This document shows, piece after piece, positions 1 through 8,670 of a stretch of 23,083 nucleotides of DNA. This DNA is from a virus. A program made the position numbers and the translations under genes. The stretch is from the IMG/VR virus record IMGVR_UViG_3300025652_000581, positions 1 to 23,083 of that record. One strand, 5' to 3'. Every line of letters starts with the position of its first letter. The first letter of the stretch is position 1. The notes under the pieces were generated by a model. The model was not told the origin of the DNA, did not search any database, and saw nothing but the letters and a program-made list of their open reading frames with translations.

Positions 1-92
1 AAAAAGAAGGCTAAAGGTTGTTCTTGTTGTTGTTGTTGTTCGGCCTTCGAAACAAGAGCCATCCCCAGAAACACAACAGAGGAACCCCAGAT
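1..92 (+). other. Leader before the collar-fibre gene; end of an upstream gene unresolved
   Basis: This stretch precedes the first confident gene. One forward frame stops at 12-14 (taa), the natural place for an upstream gene to end. A second stays open to 130 and a third to 192, overlapping the collar gene. The third would read a lysine-rich segment followed by a cysteine run (C-S-C-C-C-C-C). The stretch contains a TTG/TTC triplet run and a 6-bp inverted repeat (gaaggc 6-11 with gccttc 43-48) that has no T-tract after it, so it is not a convincing terminator. Which frame, if any, is coding cannot be decided without upstream sequence. Confidence 0.3.
18..41 (+). repeat. TTG/TTC triplet microsatellite
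   Basis: Eight consecutive TTK triplets (TTG with TTC at positions 2 and 8) lie about 50 bases upstream of the collar-fibre start. Read in one frame they give leucine/phenylalanine, in the next cysteine with one serine, in the third valine. Runs like this can change length by polymerase slippage. The sequence gives no evidence that this one does. Confidence 0.6.
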
Positions 93-818
93 ATGGCACT
101 CGAAACAGGAACTTACATCAGCAGTCTTAACGCCTCAAACCCAGCCTCCACAGACGGCTTGGCGCAAGCTGATGACCACTTACGACTTCTAAAGTCTACC
201 ATCAAAGCTACGTTACCAAACGTCACTGGTGCAATCACATCGTCACACACAGAAATCAATGTTCTCGATGGTGTCACAGCGTCTACATCAGAGATCAATA
301 AGCTAGACGGATTGACTGCCACGACAGCACAGCTGAATACACTAGCCGCTGGTGGAGCTATCCCTGCTGGTGGTATCATTATGTGGTCTGGGGCAGTCTC
401 AGCGATCCCTTCTGGTTGGGTCTTATGTAATGGCTCCAACAGTACCCCAGACCTTCGTAATCGTTTTGTGGTGGGTGCTGGTTCATCCTATGCAGTCAAC
501 GCCACTGGTGGTACTGATGCTGTCAACCTATCTACAGCCAACCTACCAGCCCACAGTCACAGCTTTAGTGGCACTGGTACTACGAATACTACAGGTGCAC
601 ACAGTCACTCATCTGGTTGGTATGGGCCACGTGGGGGAGATGGGTCGGCAACAGTCTTTGCAACCAATGATCCTGCCTACGGAAACGTAAACACTGGGTC
701 TGCTGGGAACCACAGTCACACAGTTTCTGTAAGTGGTACAACGAACAACACTGGTAGCGGAACTGCCCATGAGAACAGACCTCCGTACTATGCCCTAGCA
801 TACATAATGAAAACATAA
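93..818 (+). CDS. Tail-collar domain fibre protein
   Basis: A 241-aa tail fibre or collar protein, probably on the virion surface and used in host recognition. The N-terminal third has a repeated T-x-x-[EQ]-[IL]-N-x-L motif (three copies, roughly residues 50-85), common in phage fibre shafts. The C-terminal part matches the phage tail-collar family: a G-x-I-x-x-W-S-G segment, a 'GWVLCNG' turn, a 'PDLRNRFVVG' strand and a closing 'RPPYYALAYI'. Three H-x-H pairs (H154/H156, H170/H172, H207/H209) recall metal-binding H-x-H motifs in T4 gp12-like fibre tips. I chose ATG 93 because an AGAGGA ribosome-binding site lies at 78-83. An in-frame TTG at 18 would add 25 unlikely hydrophobic and basic residues. 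The gp10-like gene follows 17 bases later. Family call firm; exact virion position inferred. Confidence 0.85.
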   Translation: MALETGTYISSLNASNPASTDGLAQADDHLRLLKSTIKATLPNVTGAITSSHTEINVLDGVTASTSEINKLDGLTATTAQLNTLAAGGAIPAGGIIMWSGAVSAIPSGWVLCNGSNSTPDLRNRFVVGAGSSYAVNATGGTDAVNLSTANLPAHSHSFSGTGTTNTTGAHSHSSGWYGPRGGDGSATVFATNDPAYGNVNTGSAGNHSHTVSVSGTTNNTGSGTAHENRPPYYALAYIMKT

Positions 819-835
819 GAACGGAGTAGTAGCCC

Positions 836-2440
836 ATGACTAACCTCCCTATCCGTGGGCTTGGGTCTGTTGGTGTCATTACAGACATCGACCCATACAG
901 CCTACCCATAAATGCCTACACTAGAGCTAAGAACGTAAGGTTCAATGAAGCCAAAGTAACAAGAGCACCAGTATACAGGAGCATCTCAGGCAACCTTACT
1001 GTCACTCCTAAGTTTATCTATGGGATTGATGCCCTCACGGGATTTGATACAGTTATAGTGGTGGATGATACCTTTGACATCTTTGAGATGACTAATGGTG
1101 TCCTATCCCAGAAGTTTAACAGTTCACTGTCTGCATCGTCTATCACACCCGTGACAGCTACAATACTTGCAGACGTCCAGTATATCAACAGATCAAACAC
1201 TGTGCCAGTACATAGAGTACCCAGCGCAACTAACTTTACTGCATTGACCAACTGGCCTAGTGGCGTAACCACGACAGCCATGAGATCATATGGTGACTTC
1301 TTGTTAGCACTAGGAACAGTGGAAAGCGGTACGGACTTCCCTAACAGAGTTCGCTTTAGTGACCCCGTGTTAGCTAACCAAGTCCCTAGTACATGGGATG
1401 CCTCAGACTTAACCAACAGTGCTGGCTTTAATGACCTAGTGCAAATGAAGACCCCCATAGTTGATGGTGCTACTTTAGGCTCCAACTTCCTTGTCTACTC
1501 ACAAGACCAAGTGTGGATGATGGAGTTTGTCGGTGGTGCATTCATATTTAACTTTAGGAAACTCTTTGATGACGCTGGGGTAATCAACCAGAACTGCATA
1601 CAAGAGATCGAAGGTAGACACTACGTCTTTGACAGGGATGACATATATGTAACCGATGGCAACACACGCCAGTCTATATGCGATGGTCGAGTCCGAGACT
1701 ACATCTTTAACGGCCTAGACAACTCTAAGACTGAACAGTGTTTTGTCTTACATAACTCAATGCTCGAAGAGGTATACTTCTGTTACCACAGCGGAGACGA
1801 CATGGCTGAATACGCAGATGGTGACGCATGTAACCGAGCCGCTGTCTACAACTACAAAGAAGACATATGGTCATTCTATGATTTACCTAACGTAGTCTCT
1901 GGTGCTGAAGCCAACGTAAACACAGCGTCAACATATGCAGACGCTACGACTACCTATGAAACTGTAGGTGGCTCATACCACTCTCAAGAAAGCCCATACC
2001 AAAGACACCCACTTGTCCTAGCGAAAGCTGGGGGTGGGGTAGCTAACAGTAAGGTCTATGGTATCGACTTGATAGAAAAAGGTAGTCTATCACAGGCTAT
2101 AGACACGGCAGTATCTAAGCCGTTCTTTATAGAACGTGTAGGTCTTGACCTTGATGAACAAGGAATACCACTGACAGGCTACAAGGTTATCTCCAGACTA
2201 GCCCCACAAGTATCTACTGACAGTTCTAATGGTCAGTTTAATTTTACTTTTGGAGCTGCCGATACACCTCATGCCACCCCTAACTACGGCAGTGCAGTAA
2301 CCTTTAATGCTCTTACTGACTACAAAGTAGATGCACGTATGTCTGGCAGATACTTGTCGTACAAGCTGGCAACCACAGATGACAAAGACTTCAACTTTAC
2401 GGGTATGGATGTCGAGATCACTGTGACTGGTAGGAGATAA
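836..2440 (+). CDS. P22 gp10-like packaged-DNA stabilization / tail hub protein
   Basis: A 534-aa protein resembling the P22 gp10 family, the hexameric tail accessory factor that attaches below the portal ring after packaging, closes the channel and forms the tail hub. Supporting features are the N-terminus with 'GLGSVGVITDIDPYSLP' followed by 'NVRFNEAKVTRAP', a typical opening for this family, and a largely beta-rich body with repeated hydrophobic strands, including a 'NFLVYSQDQVWMMEFVGG' segment and 'YKEDIWSFYDLP'. P22 gp10 is 472 aa, so this is slightly longer. A CGGAG ribosome-binding site is at 822-826. The next gene starts 2 bases after the stop, so translational coupling is likely. In P22 this gene lies downstream of the coat gene. 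Here it lies upstream of terminase. Confidence 0.8.
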   Translation: MTNLPIRGLGSVGVITDIDPYSLPINAYTRAKNVRFNEAKVTRAPVYRSISGNLTVTPKFIYGIDALTGFDTVIVVDDTFDIFEMTNGVLSQKFNSSLSASSITPVTATILADVQYINRSNTVPVHRVPSATNFTALTNWPSGVTTTAMRSYGDFLLALGTVESGTDFPNRVRFSDPVLANQVPSTWDASDLTNSAGFNDLVQMKTPIVDGATLGSNFLVYSQDQVWMMEFVGGAFIFNFRKLFDDAGVINQNCIQEIEGRHYVFDRDDIYVTDGNTRQSICDGRVRDYIFNGLDNSKTEQCFVLHNSMLEEVYFCYHSGDDMAEYADGDACNRAAVYNYKEDIWSFYDLPNVVSGAEANVNTASTYADATTTYETVGGSYHSQESPYQRHPLVLAKAGGGVANSKVYGIDLIEKGSLSQAIDTAVSKPFFIERVGLDLDEQGIPLTGYKVISRLAPQVSTDSSNGQFNFTFGAADTPHATPNYGSAVTFNALTDYKVDARMSGRYLSYKLATTDDKDFNFTGMDVEITVTGRR

Positions 2441-2442
2441 CA

Positions 2443-2724
2443 ATGGCTATCTCAGATAAAATTAATATGCTGGTGTCTGCTTATGTTAGACGCCAAGCAC
2501 CAACACTCTCTCCAGAGTTCCTCCCCAACTACTTACAGGAAGAACTAAGAGAGATCGAAGCGTCTATAAAATCATTAGCAGACGCAAGTACCCAAGTAAC
2601 CGACAGAGAACCTACCAACCCAAGAAAGGGCATGGTGCGTTTTGCTGTGTCACCTTGGGAACCAATAGGATCAGGCGTATCTAAACTTGTTGTCTACAAT
2701 GGCACAGCTTGGGTTGCTGTATAA
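2443..2724 (+). CDS. Small structural protein after the gp10-like gene
   Basis: A 93-aa protein of unknown function. The first half (residues about 3-50) is predicted helical with a charged 'YLQEELREIEASIKSL' segment. The second half looks like a small beta unit ending 'KLVVYNGTAWVAV', a pattern found at the ends of many phage fibre or tail-tip domains. It starts 2 bases after the gp10-like stop and precedes the ejection-protein block, so it is probably a tail or hub-associated virion component. In P22 the gene after gp10 encodes the tail needle gp26. This protein is far shorter and lacks the long heptad coil, so I do not call it a needle. Existence is well supported by tight packing; function is open. 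Confidence 0.7.
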   Translation: MAISDKINMLVSAYVRRQAPTLSPEFLPNYLQEELREIEASIKSLADASTQVTDREPTNPRKGMVRFAVSPWEPIGSGVSKLVVYNGTAWVAV

Positions 2725-2742
2725 AATAAAAGGAATAATATA

Positions 2743-3783
2743 ATGATACCATGGGGTGCAGTTATAGGTGCTGGAGCCAGCTTACTAGGCTCAAAGCAAC
2801 AATCAAAATCTATGGACAAAGCAAATGCCGCAAAGATGGCGGCGTTTAACCAATACAAACCATACGTGGATGCTAACCTAAAAGGCAGTCAAGGTGCACT
2901 AGATGGTGTCTTAAACACTGGAGCCTACCAAGGCCAAACTCTAGCCGCACCTAACCAGTTCCAGACAGGCACTGCAAATACTATGGGCAACTTTGGTACT
3001 AACATGATGAACAGTGGTAATGCCATGATGGGCAATACAGCTGGCTTTGGTAACAACGCAAACTCATTGTACGGACAGTATCAAGGTATGTCAGAAGCGG
3101 CACAGCAAGACCGACTTGGTAACGCTATGAACTACGCATCAGCAAACTCTGGGTCTTTAGTAGACGCCGCAATGCGTGATGATCGCCGTAACCTACAAGA
3201 AAACACTTTGACTGGTATAGACATGGCGGCAATGGGTTCTGGCAACATGAACTCTAGTCGCGCTGGTGTAGCGGAAGCAGTAGCTAACCGAGCATATGAT
3301 GACAGACGTGCCGATGTAGCTACAAACATCCAGAATAGTCTTATTGATCGTAGTCTTAACCAACAGGCACAGCAGTTTAGTGACCAAGGTTCTGCATTGC
3401 AAGGTGCTGGACAAGCCAACCAAAGCATCCAAAGTGCTTATGGTGTCGGTATGAATACACTAGGACAAGGTGCTAACTTTGGTATGAACGCTGGTAATGC
3501 CTTACAAGGCTATAACCAAGCACAGCTGAATGATCAGAAGCAACAATTTGAAGACCAGCGTGACTTTGAGATGGATCAGCGCAAAGGCTATCAATCAGGT
3601 ATCTTGGGTAAGGCTCCAAACTCGTCTGGTAATGGCGTACAAGCTAACTTAAATAATCCGTATGCCGCCGCACTTGGTGGTGGAATGGCTGGCTTCGGTT
3701 TTCAGCAAGAGTATTACCCACAAGCACAGCAAGGTACAGGGTCTTTCTTTAGAGGAAGCACACCCAACCCACATACGAGATAA
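2743..3783 (+). CDS. Ejection / internal virion protein 1 (gp7/gp14-like)
   Basis: A 346-aa protein rich in Ala, Gly, Asn and Gln, like the first member of podovirus ejection-protein trios (P22 gp7, T7 gp14), which are packed in the capsid and form a channel through the host envelope. The N-terminus has a short hydrophobic Gly/Ala stretch (residues about 4-17, 'WGAVIGAGASLLG') that could enter a membrane. The middle has long polar helices with an 'MNSSRAGVAEAVANRAYDDRRAD' type segment that I recognise from phage DNA-injection proteins. The C-terminus (about 290-346) is low complexity with aromatic and glycine residues. An AAAGGA ribosome-binding site precedes ATG 2743. Being first of three consecutive internal-protein genes supports the role. 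The assignment rests on composition, pattern and context rather than a catalytic motif. Confidence 0.7.
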   Translation: MIPWGAVIGAGASLLGSKQQSKSMDKANAAKMAAFNQYKPYVDANLKGSQGALDGVLNTGAYQGQTLAAPNQFQTGTANTMGNFGTNMMNSGNAMMGNTAGFGNNANSLYGQYQGMSEAAQQDRLGNAMNYASANSGSLVDAAMRDDRRNLQENTLTGIDMAAMGSGNMNSSRAGVAEAVANRAYDDRRADVATNIQNSLIDRSLNQQAQQFSDQGSALQGAGQANQSIQSAYGVGMNTLGQGANFGMNAGNALQGYNQAQLNDQKQQFEDQRDFEMDQRKGYQSGILGKAPNSSGNGVQANLNNPYAAALGGGMAGFGFQQEYYPQAQQGTGSFFRGSTPNPHTR

Positions 3784-3795
3784 AGGAGGTTTCTA

Positions 3796-5220
3796 ATGTC
3801 ACGCGCAATATTACTTAAAAAAAAGAAAAAGAAACCAATCTTATTACCACAGGATACTCTTGGTGAGGCATTGTCAGATCAGTACAACGGAGACATGGAT
3901 CAACTAGAAAAAACTGAGGCATATAGGTTATTCTCTGGGAAAACAGGTTCAGATGGTTACATAGATGATTTGATGCCACCAGCATTAGAGACACCAGTAG
4001 AACAGTCTGCTCCAGCACTGAAACTTATGGATGAATCCGAAGCAAGTAGTATCTTGCAAAACCCAAATTCAACTGAAGACGCTATATTGAATGCTAGAAA
4101 GTATTTTTCTGGTAATTTCGAAGTGCCTTCAGAATCAAATACTCCACTTATGGATGAGCAAACAGCAACGGGAATACTACAGAACCCAAATGCTGATCCT
4201 ACAGAACTTAATGCGGCAAGAGAATACTTTTCTGGCGGAGCACTTAGTGATCCCGTGGGTAGTGGAAGAGGTGAATATGGTATGCCCGAACAAAACTACG
4301 TCCCTGATCAAGAGATGCCCACAGGCGCACGTTTAGACCCTTACATGAACATACCAAGAATAAACAATGACGCACAGGATGAAACATTTGATGCAGATGC
4401 AGTCCTTAACAATAGAAAAGAGCCTGTGTCTAATAAAGGTAAAGGTGTATTAAACACTGATACTACATCATCTAATGATCGCAAAAGTAGTGCTGTGTCT
4501 TCTAATGCCCGTGGCTCTATGATGCCATATGCTAAGATCAACAGAAACGAAGCACTTATGCGTATCGGTGGTGCTATAATCGGTGGTTCAGACCAAGGAT
4601 TTGCTGGTTCAGCAAGAGCCGCAACTCAAGAGTTTGGCAACATCCAAGATGCTAACAGAGCCTCAGAGACAGCCGCATTTAACAAAGCAGAAGCCACAAG
4701 ACTTGCTGAAGAACGCATAGCGGCATTGAAGGCTAAAGGTAGTGGTAAATCATCTGACAAAGATAAAGAAACTTTTAATAACGTAAGTTCACAGCTGAAC
4801 TCGTTTCAGTCTGGTTTAGATGCAATAGCACAAAGTAAAGCTGAAGGTGGAAACCTAACAGGTGTCGGTGGTATCTTTAAGTCATTTATTGACAACTATA
4901 CTGGTAGCCCAGATGCGGCTAGAAGGCTATTGTTAAGCAGACTTAAAGTTGATGATGCCTTACTCAGAGTTGCAGAGACAAAGGGTGCTATTTCTAACAA
5001 AGAGATGGACTTATTCTTACAACCAGCACCAAAGAACTTTCAAGATGAGAAGATTTGGGTGGACTGGATTAACGAAAGAATGGTTGCGTTACGGAACGTG
5101 CAAAACAGACTAAATGGTAATGTAGTCATTAACGAGTCTGAGCAGTCTTATAGATATAGAGCACCTACTTCAAGAAACACAACAATATCAAAAGAAAGCC
5201 AGAGTTGGCTTGATAGCTAG
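3796..5220 (+). CDS. Ejection / internal virion protein 2
   Basis: A 474-aa protein, probably the second ejection protein (position equivalent to P22 gp20 or T7 gp15). It opens with a six-lysine run (residues 8-13). It then has two copies of a roughly 30-residue unit at about 77-106 and 118-147 sharing 'LMDE', 'ILQNPN' and 'YFSG', a disordered Ser/Asn/Gly stretch (about 150-240), and a helical C-terminal half with a Lys/Ala-rich coiled-coil-like segment (about 290-330). The ribosome-binding site AAGGAGGT at 3783-3790 is an almost perfect anti-16S match, suggesting strong translation. Spacing to both neighbours is 12 bases. No enzymatic motif is visible. The role is inferred from location between two internal-protein genes. 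Confidence 0.65.
   Translation: MSRAILLKKKKKKPILLPQDTLGEALSDQYNGDMDQLEKTEAYRLFSGKTGSDGYIDDLMPPALETPVEQSAPALKLMDESEASSILQNPNSTEDAILNARKYFSGNFEVPSESNTPLMDEQTATGILQNPNADPTELNAAREYFSGGALSDPVGSGRGEYGMPEQNYVPDQEMPTGARLDPYMNIPRINNDAQDETFDADAVLNNRKEPVSNKGKGVLNTDTTSSNDRKSSAVSSNARGSMMPYAKINRNEALMRIGGAIIGGSDQGFAGSARAATQEFGNIQDANRASETAAFNKAEATRLAEERIAALKAKGSGKSSDKDKETFNNVSSQLNSFQSGLDAIAQSKAEGGNLTGVGGIFKSFIDNYTGSPDAARRLLLSRLKVDDALLRVAETKGAISNKEMDLFLQPAPKNFQDEKIWVDWINERMVALRNVQNRLNGNVVINESEQSYRYRAPTSRNTTISKESQSWLDS
4024..4236 (+). repeat. Two-copy repeat inside ejection protein 2 (41-residue period)
   Basis: Codons 77-106 (4024-4113) and 118-147 (4147-4236) encode related units. Both start 'LMDE', continue with an alanine and 'ILQNPN', and finish 'AR-K/E-YFSG'. 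The nucleotide copies are clearly diverged, so this is an old internal duplication held by protein-level constraint rather than a recent DNA repeat. Confidence 0.75.
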
Positions 5221-5232
5221 TAGAGGTAACTA

Positions 5233-8200
5233 ATGGCTGATTATACTGTAGAAGATTACAAAGTAGCGGCAAGAAAAGCTATTGCTGGTGGCGACATTGC
5301 TTCAGCAAACGAATTGATTGCGGCTGGTCAGGCATTAGAAGCTAAAACCACAAAGACAGCTGAAGTAGACACATCAGTTGGTGGCGCGGCTAAATTTGGC
5401 TACGATAATGCAGGAAAACTTATAGGTCAGGGTATACAAAGTGTTGGGGAACTGACAGGATCAGAAAGTATTGAGAACTATGGGCAAGAAATGGCTGAAC
5501 GCAATGAACGTGAGATTGCAGAAGCAAACTACCAGCGTCCTGATGGTGCTGATGGCATTATTAAGAACCTACGCGAAGGCGATCTTGCAAATGCTGGTAA
5601 ATCTTTACTCTACGGATCAGCGGAAGCCGCCCCACAGGTACTAGCTGGTACAGCGGCATCTATCGGTGCTGGTCTTGCAGTTACTTCTGCACCAATTGTC
5701 GGCACAACTATTGCTGTCGGTGGTACAGTCTATGGTACTTTGAGTGCATTAGGCGAGACACGCGACGAGCATGAAGAAAAAGGCATAGACACAACTGCAA
5801 CCATGCAAGACTTGGGTGCGGCTGTAACCTCTGGCCTCATAGAACTACTACCCGTCAAAGGTGGTGGTTATACTGTAAAGATACTCAAAGAAGGCATACA
5901 GGAAGCTGGTCAAGAAGCTACCATCATGGGTAACACTGCCATCAAAGGTGGTGAGTATGTTACTGATGAAGTCGTAAACCGCATGGGTGACGCTGGGCTT
6001 ATTGGTTCTACACTAGGTGGAGTTGCTAACACAGCAATATCAACTGTTACTAAGACTGGTGAAGTTGTCTTCAAACCAAGGCAAGAACTTGCACCAGAAG
6101 TTGATCAGGCGGCTGGTGATGTCTCTCGTATGATCAAAGAAATATCAGAAGACAGCGGATATAACCTTAAAGACATCGACCCCTCTTCACTAAAAGGTGC
6201 TAACCAAACACTAACAAGTGTTAGAGGTAAAATAGCTGATGAAGTTAAGAGTGCTGGCGATAAGATTAAATTACAGATTGTAAAAGACTTAGACAGCATT
6301 GATCAGAAAAGATTCCAAAGAATAATCAACACTTCTAACCTTAAAGTCGGAGGTAACGTAACACCAGCTGACATACAGTTTGTAAAAGACATCGCTGGAT
6401 CAACAGAAGTTGGTCAAAAGATGGTGAATGGGCTCTATAAGTCAAATGTACTTACAGAACTTTACGCATCTGGCCTCAAAGGTGGCTTCTCTAAGTTTAC
6501 TGATGTGTTCAACCCGATCAATAATGTCGGCAAAGGATACAACCCAGCGCGAGATGTTGCTGGTATGTTAAACTTTGGTGCTATTGCTGGAACAGGTGGT
6601 ACATCTTTAGCAACACAAATACCTTTAGTTGCTGGTGGACGTGCAATAGATGCAGTCACAGGCCGTAGGTCTAAAGTGAACCGCTTTGTCAAAAAGAACA
6701 TCAAGAAAAGTGGCCTTAATACACCTACAGGCACAAGCCTACCCTTAAACAAAGCCCAGCAAGCACAGGCCAATAAAAAGGCCAAAGATGCTATCAACAA
6801 GGCTATGAAGAAAGCGGCAAAAGCTAAAGCAGATGCAGAAAAGCAATCATTGTTTGTCAAAATGTATGAGGAAGGCCAACACCCTAATCCAGAGTCACCT
6901 AGAGGCATTGCACACACAGGACTACGTGAAATTGGCAACCTTGGTGATATGACACCAAAACAAATAGATGCTGAAATCTTACGGGTCTTAAACAGGCGAC
7001 TTGCAAAAGAATCAGATGCTAGTGTCCGTAAGGCTCTCAATGCTTACAAGTCACACTTAAAGACTGGTAAGATGCCAGACAATGACCAAACACTATCTTA
7101 TACTGTCGGTGTAATTAAAGGTGGCTTTAAGTTTCCAAAAATTGATCCAGCTACACCTACGTCACCAGTAGCACCTACACCCCCTGCACCACCACAGCGT
7201 AGTCCAGAGGTTCAACAGGGCATTGATGACAACAGAAAGTTTGTGCAGAACCTGATTGATAAGCTAGATAAAGACAAAGCTGTTTCTGACAGTGATAGGC
7301 TAGTTCTGAACAACTCGTTAAGTGAATATCAGTTAAGCCTTGGGAGTGACCCTAAGACAGCATCACAGGCACTTGTTGATCGTGCAAGAAAGAACCTTTC
7401 TAACGAAAAACTTGCAGATAAGTACCTAATGCCGTATCATACCCGTGTCGTTTCGCAACAGGCGGCTATAAACACAGGAGTAACTAATCCAAATGAGCCA
7501 ACTGGAACAACAGGATCACCACCTACAGCGGTATCACCGACACCTCCTGTCTTGGAACCAGCACCCACTATCCCTCCAGCTTCAGAAGAGACTGGCGGAG
7601 GAACTCAGCAAGAACCCAACGTGGGAGATGGCGGAGACCAAGGGGTACTTGGAACACCAGAACCAGTAGGAACTGAGCCACCCACACCAGCTGAAGTAAA
7701 AGCAGAATTACCAGAAGCCGAAGCCTTAGTTGAAATCGGTAAGAAAGGTACAAAGTATGAAAATGGTATCCAAGACTGGGATACAGCACTAGACGCGGCT
7801 AAGAAGCTAGGTCTACAAGTCAAACTTTTCAAAAGTATAAGTAGGATGCGAGAGGATGCTAAGTTTCGCTTTGGTACAATCAAGCCCACTACACAGGCTT
7901 TCTTTAGTGACTATAAGAACAAAGGTGGGGCTGGTGGTACAATATTTACTATGGTTCCAAATGCCTCAAAGGGTTTAAATAAAGAAACTAAAAAGCTAAA
8001 AAGAGTTACAGAGATTGAAGCTATAAAATCTCTTTTACATGAGGTGGCGCATGGAGTTACTCAAGGTAATCTTTCTGGAAAAGGTATATCTGAACCATAT
8101 TCAAAATCAGGTAGAAATGCTTTTACGGGGCAGATGAACGTATATGGAGATGGGACTTTTACAGGTAGTGTAATTGCCCCAGTCTTAATGGAATACCATA

Positions 8201-8670
8201 AGCTAAAAGACAACAGTCCTATATTTGACGAGATCAACAACCTACAGTGGAATATAAAGGCTTATGCTGAGAATAACCCAAACTCTACAGTGGCTATAAG
8301 GTCATTTTCAACCCGTATCGAAGAACTTATGTCTAATAATCCTTCTATGGATAAAGGAGAGGCGGTCAGTCGTGTTTCTGAGGGTCTTGAAAAATACCAG
8401 AAATATTCTATGAACTTTGCAGAGGCCGCCGTTGATCCAGTGTGGGTCTATATGTTCAATCCAAAACTTGCCAAAGAATTAATGCCTGAGACAACTAAAG
8501 TTATCAGGGATGAATTTAAGAAAGCTGGCAACAAGCAGATTAGGTTCTACTCAAGTTCTTTCGCAACAATATTAGCTATAGTTTCAGCTATGGTTGCAAA
8601 GGAAAGTGGCGAGGACGAAGAGCCGAATGAAGGCATACTCAGTCCGCAAGATGGCATCCTATCAGCATAA
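5233..8670 (+). CDS. Large ejection protein 3 with C-terminal HEXXH metallopeptidase motif
   Basis: A 1145-aa protein, the largest of the window and the third ejection-type protein (size class of P22 gp16 / T7 gp16 or phage polyvalent proteins). In order: a short helical N-terminus (about 1-40); a Gly/Ala-rich hydrophobic region (about 135-180) followed by a 'KEGIQEAGQEA' segment; a second Gly-rich hydrophobic patch (about 440-475) followed by a basic cluster; Lys/Ala helices (about 505-550); two Pro-rich linkers (about 640-660 and 755-820). The C-terminal domain has H936-E937-V-A-H940 in a 'LLHEVAHGVT' helix, the zincin consensus. 'NFAEA' at 1061-1065 supplies a possible third zinc ligand, E1064. 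A hydrophobic segment at about 1106-1124 could be a transmembrane helix. It may enter the envelope and cleave a host or phage protein. Protease activity is inferred from the motif; no substrate can be named. Confidence 0.8.
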   Translation: MADYTVEDYKVAARKAIAGGDIASANELIAAGQALEAKTTKTAEVDTSVGGAAKFGYDNAGKLIGQGIQSVGELTGSESIENYGQEMAERNEREIAEANYQRPDGADGIIKNLREGDLANAGKSLLYGSAEAAPQVLAGTAASIGAGLAVTSAPIVGTTIAVGGTVYGTLSALGETRDEHEEKGIDTTATMQDLGAAVTSGLIELLPVKGGGYTVKILKEGIQEAGQEATIMGNTAIKGGEYVTDEVVNRMGDAGLIGSTLGGVANTAISTVTKTGEVVFKPRQELAPEVDQAAGDVSRMIKEISEDSGYNLKDIDPSSLKGANQTLTSVRGKIADEVKSAGDKIKLQIVKDLDSIDQKRFQRIINTSNLKVGGNVTPADIQFVKDIAGSTEVGQKMVNGLYKSNVLTELYASGLKGGFSKFTDVFNPINNVGKGYNPARDVAGMLNFGAIAGTGGTSLATQIPLVAGGRAIDAVTGRRSKVNRFVKKNIKKSGLNTPTGTSLPLNKAQQAQANKKAKDAINKAMKKAAKAKADAEKQSLFVKMYEEGQHPNPESPRGIAHTGLREIGNLGDMTPKQIDAEILRVLNRRLAKESDASVRKALNAYKSHLKTGKMPDNDQTLSYTVGVIKGGFKFPKIDPATPTSPVAPTPPAPPQRSPEVQQGIDDNRKFVQNLIDKLDKDKAVSDSDRLVLNNSLSEYQLSLGSDPKTASQALVDRARKNLSNEKLADKYLMPYHTRVVSQQAAINTGVTNPNEPTGTTGSPPTAVSPTPPVLEPAPTIPPASEETGGGTQQEPNVGDGGDQGVLGTPEPVGTEPPTPAEVKAELPEAEALVEIGKKGTKYENGIQDWDTALDAAKKLGLQVKLFKSISRMREDAKFRFGTIKPTTQAFFSDYKNKGGAGGTIFTMVPNASKGLNKETKKLKRVTEIEAIKSLLHEVAHGVTQGNLSGKGISEPYSKSGRNAFTGQMNVYGDGTFTGSVIAPVLMEYHKLKDNSPIFDEINNLQWNIKAYAENNPNSTVAIRSFSTRIEELMSNNPSMDKGEAVSRVSEGLEKYQKYSMNFAEAAVDPVWVYMFNPKLAKELMPETTKVIRDEFKKAGNKQIRFYSSSFATILAIVSAMVAKESGEDEEPNEGILSPQDGILSA

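Noticed and set aside
18-92. In-frame TTG start adding a hydrophobic N-terminus to the collar fibre
   Set aside because: No ribosome-binding site before 18. The sequence 'MFLLLLLFG' comes from the triplet run, and ATG 93 has a good AGAGGA site and a typical fibre N-terminus.
1018-1485. 155-aa minus-strand frame inside the gp10-like gene
   Set aside because: Antisense shadow with no recognisable domain and no support from neighbours.
3819-3825. A-AAA-AAG slippery heptamer near the start of ejection protein 2
   Set aside because: It matches the dnaX-type -1 slippery sequence, but shifting there gives only about a dozen further codons before a stop, and I see no downstream stimulatory structure. 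It is a by-product of the lysine run.
6462-7040. 192-aa reading frame on the minus strand
   Set aside because: It lies wholly inside the large ejection protein, has Ala/Leu/Ser-rich shadow composition and no ribosome-binding site. All credible genes are on +.
7568-7889. Overlapping minus-strand frames opposite the Pro-rich linker
   Set aside because: Shadow of the Pro/Glu-rich linker codons; no start signals.
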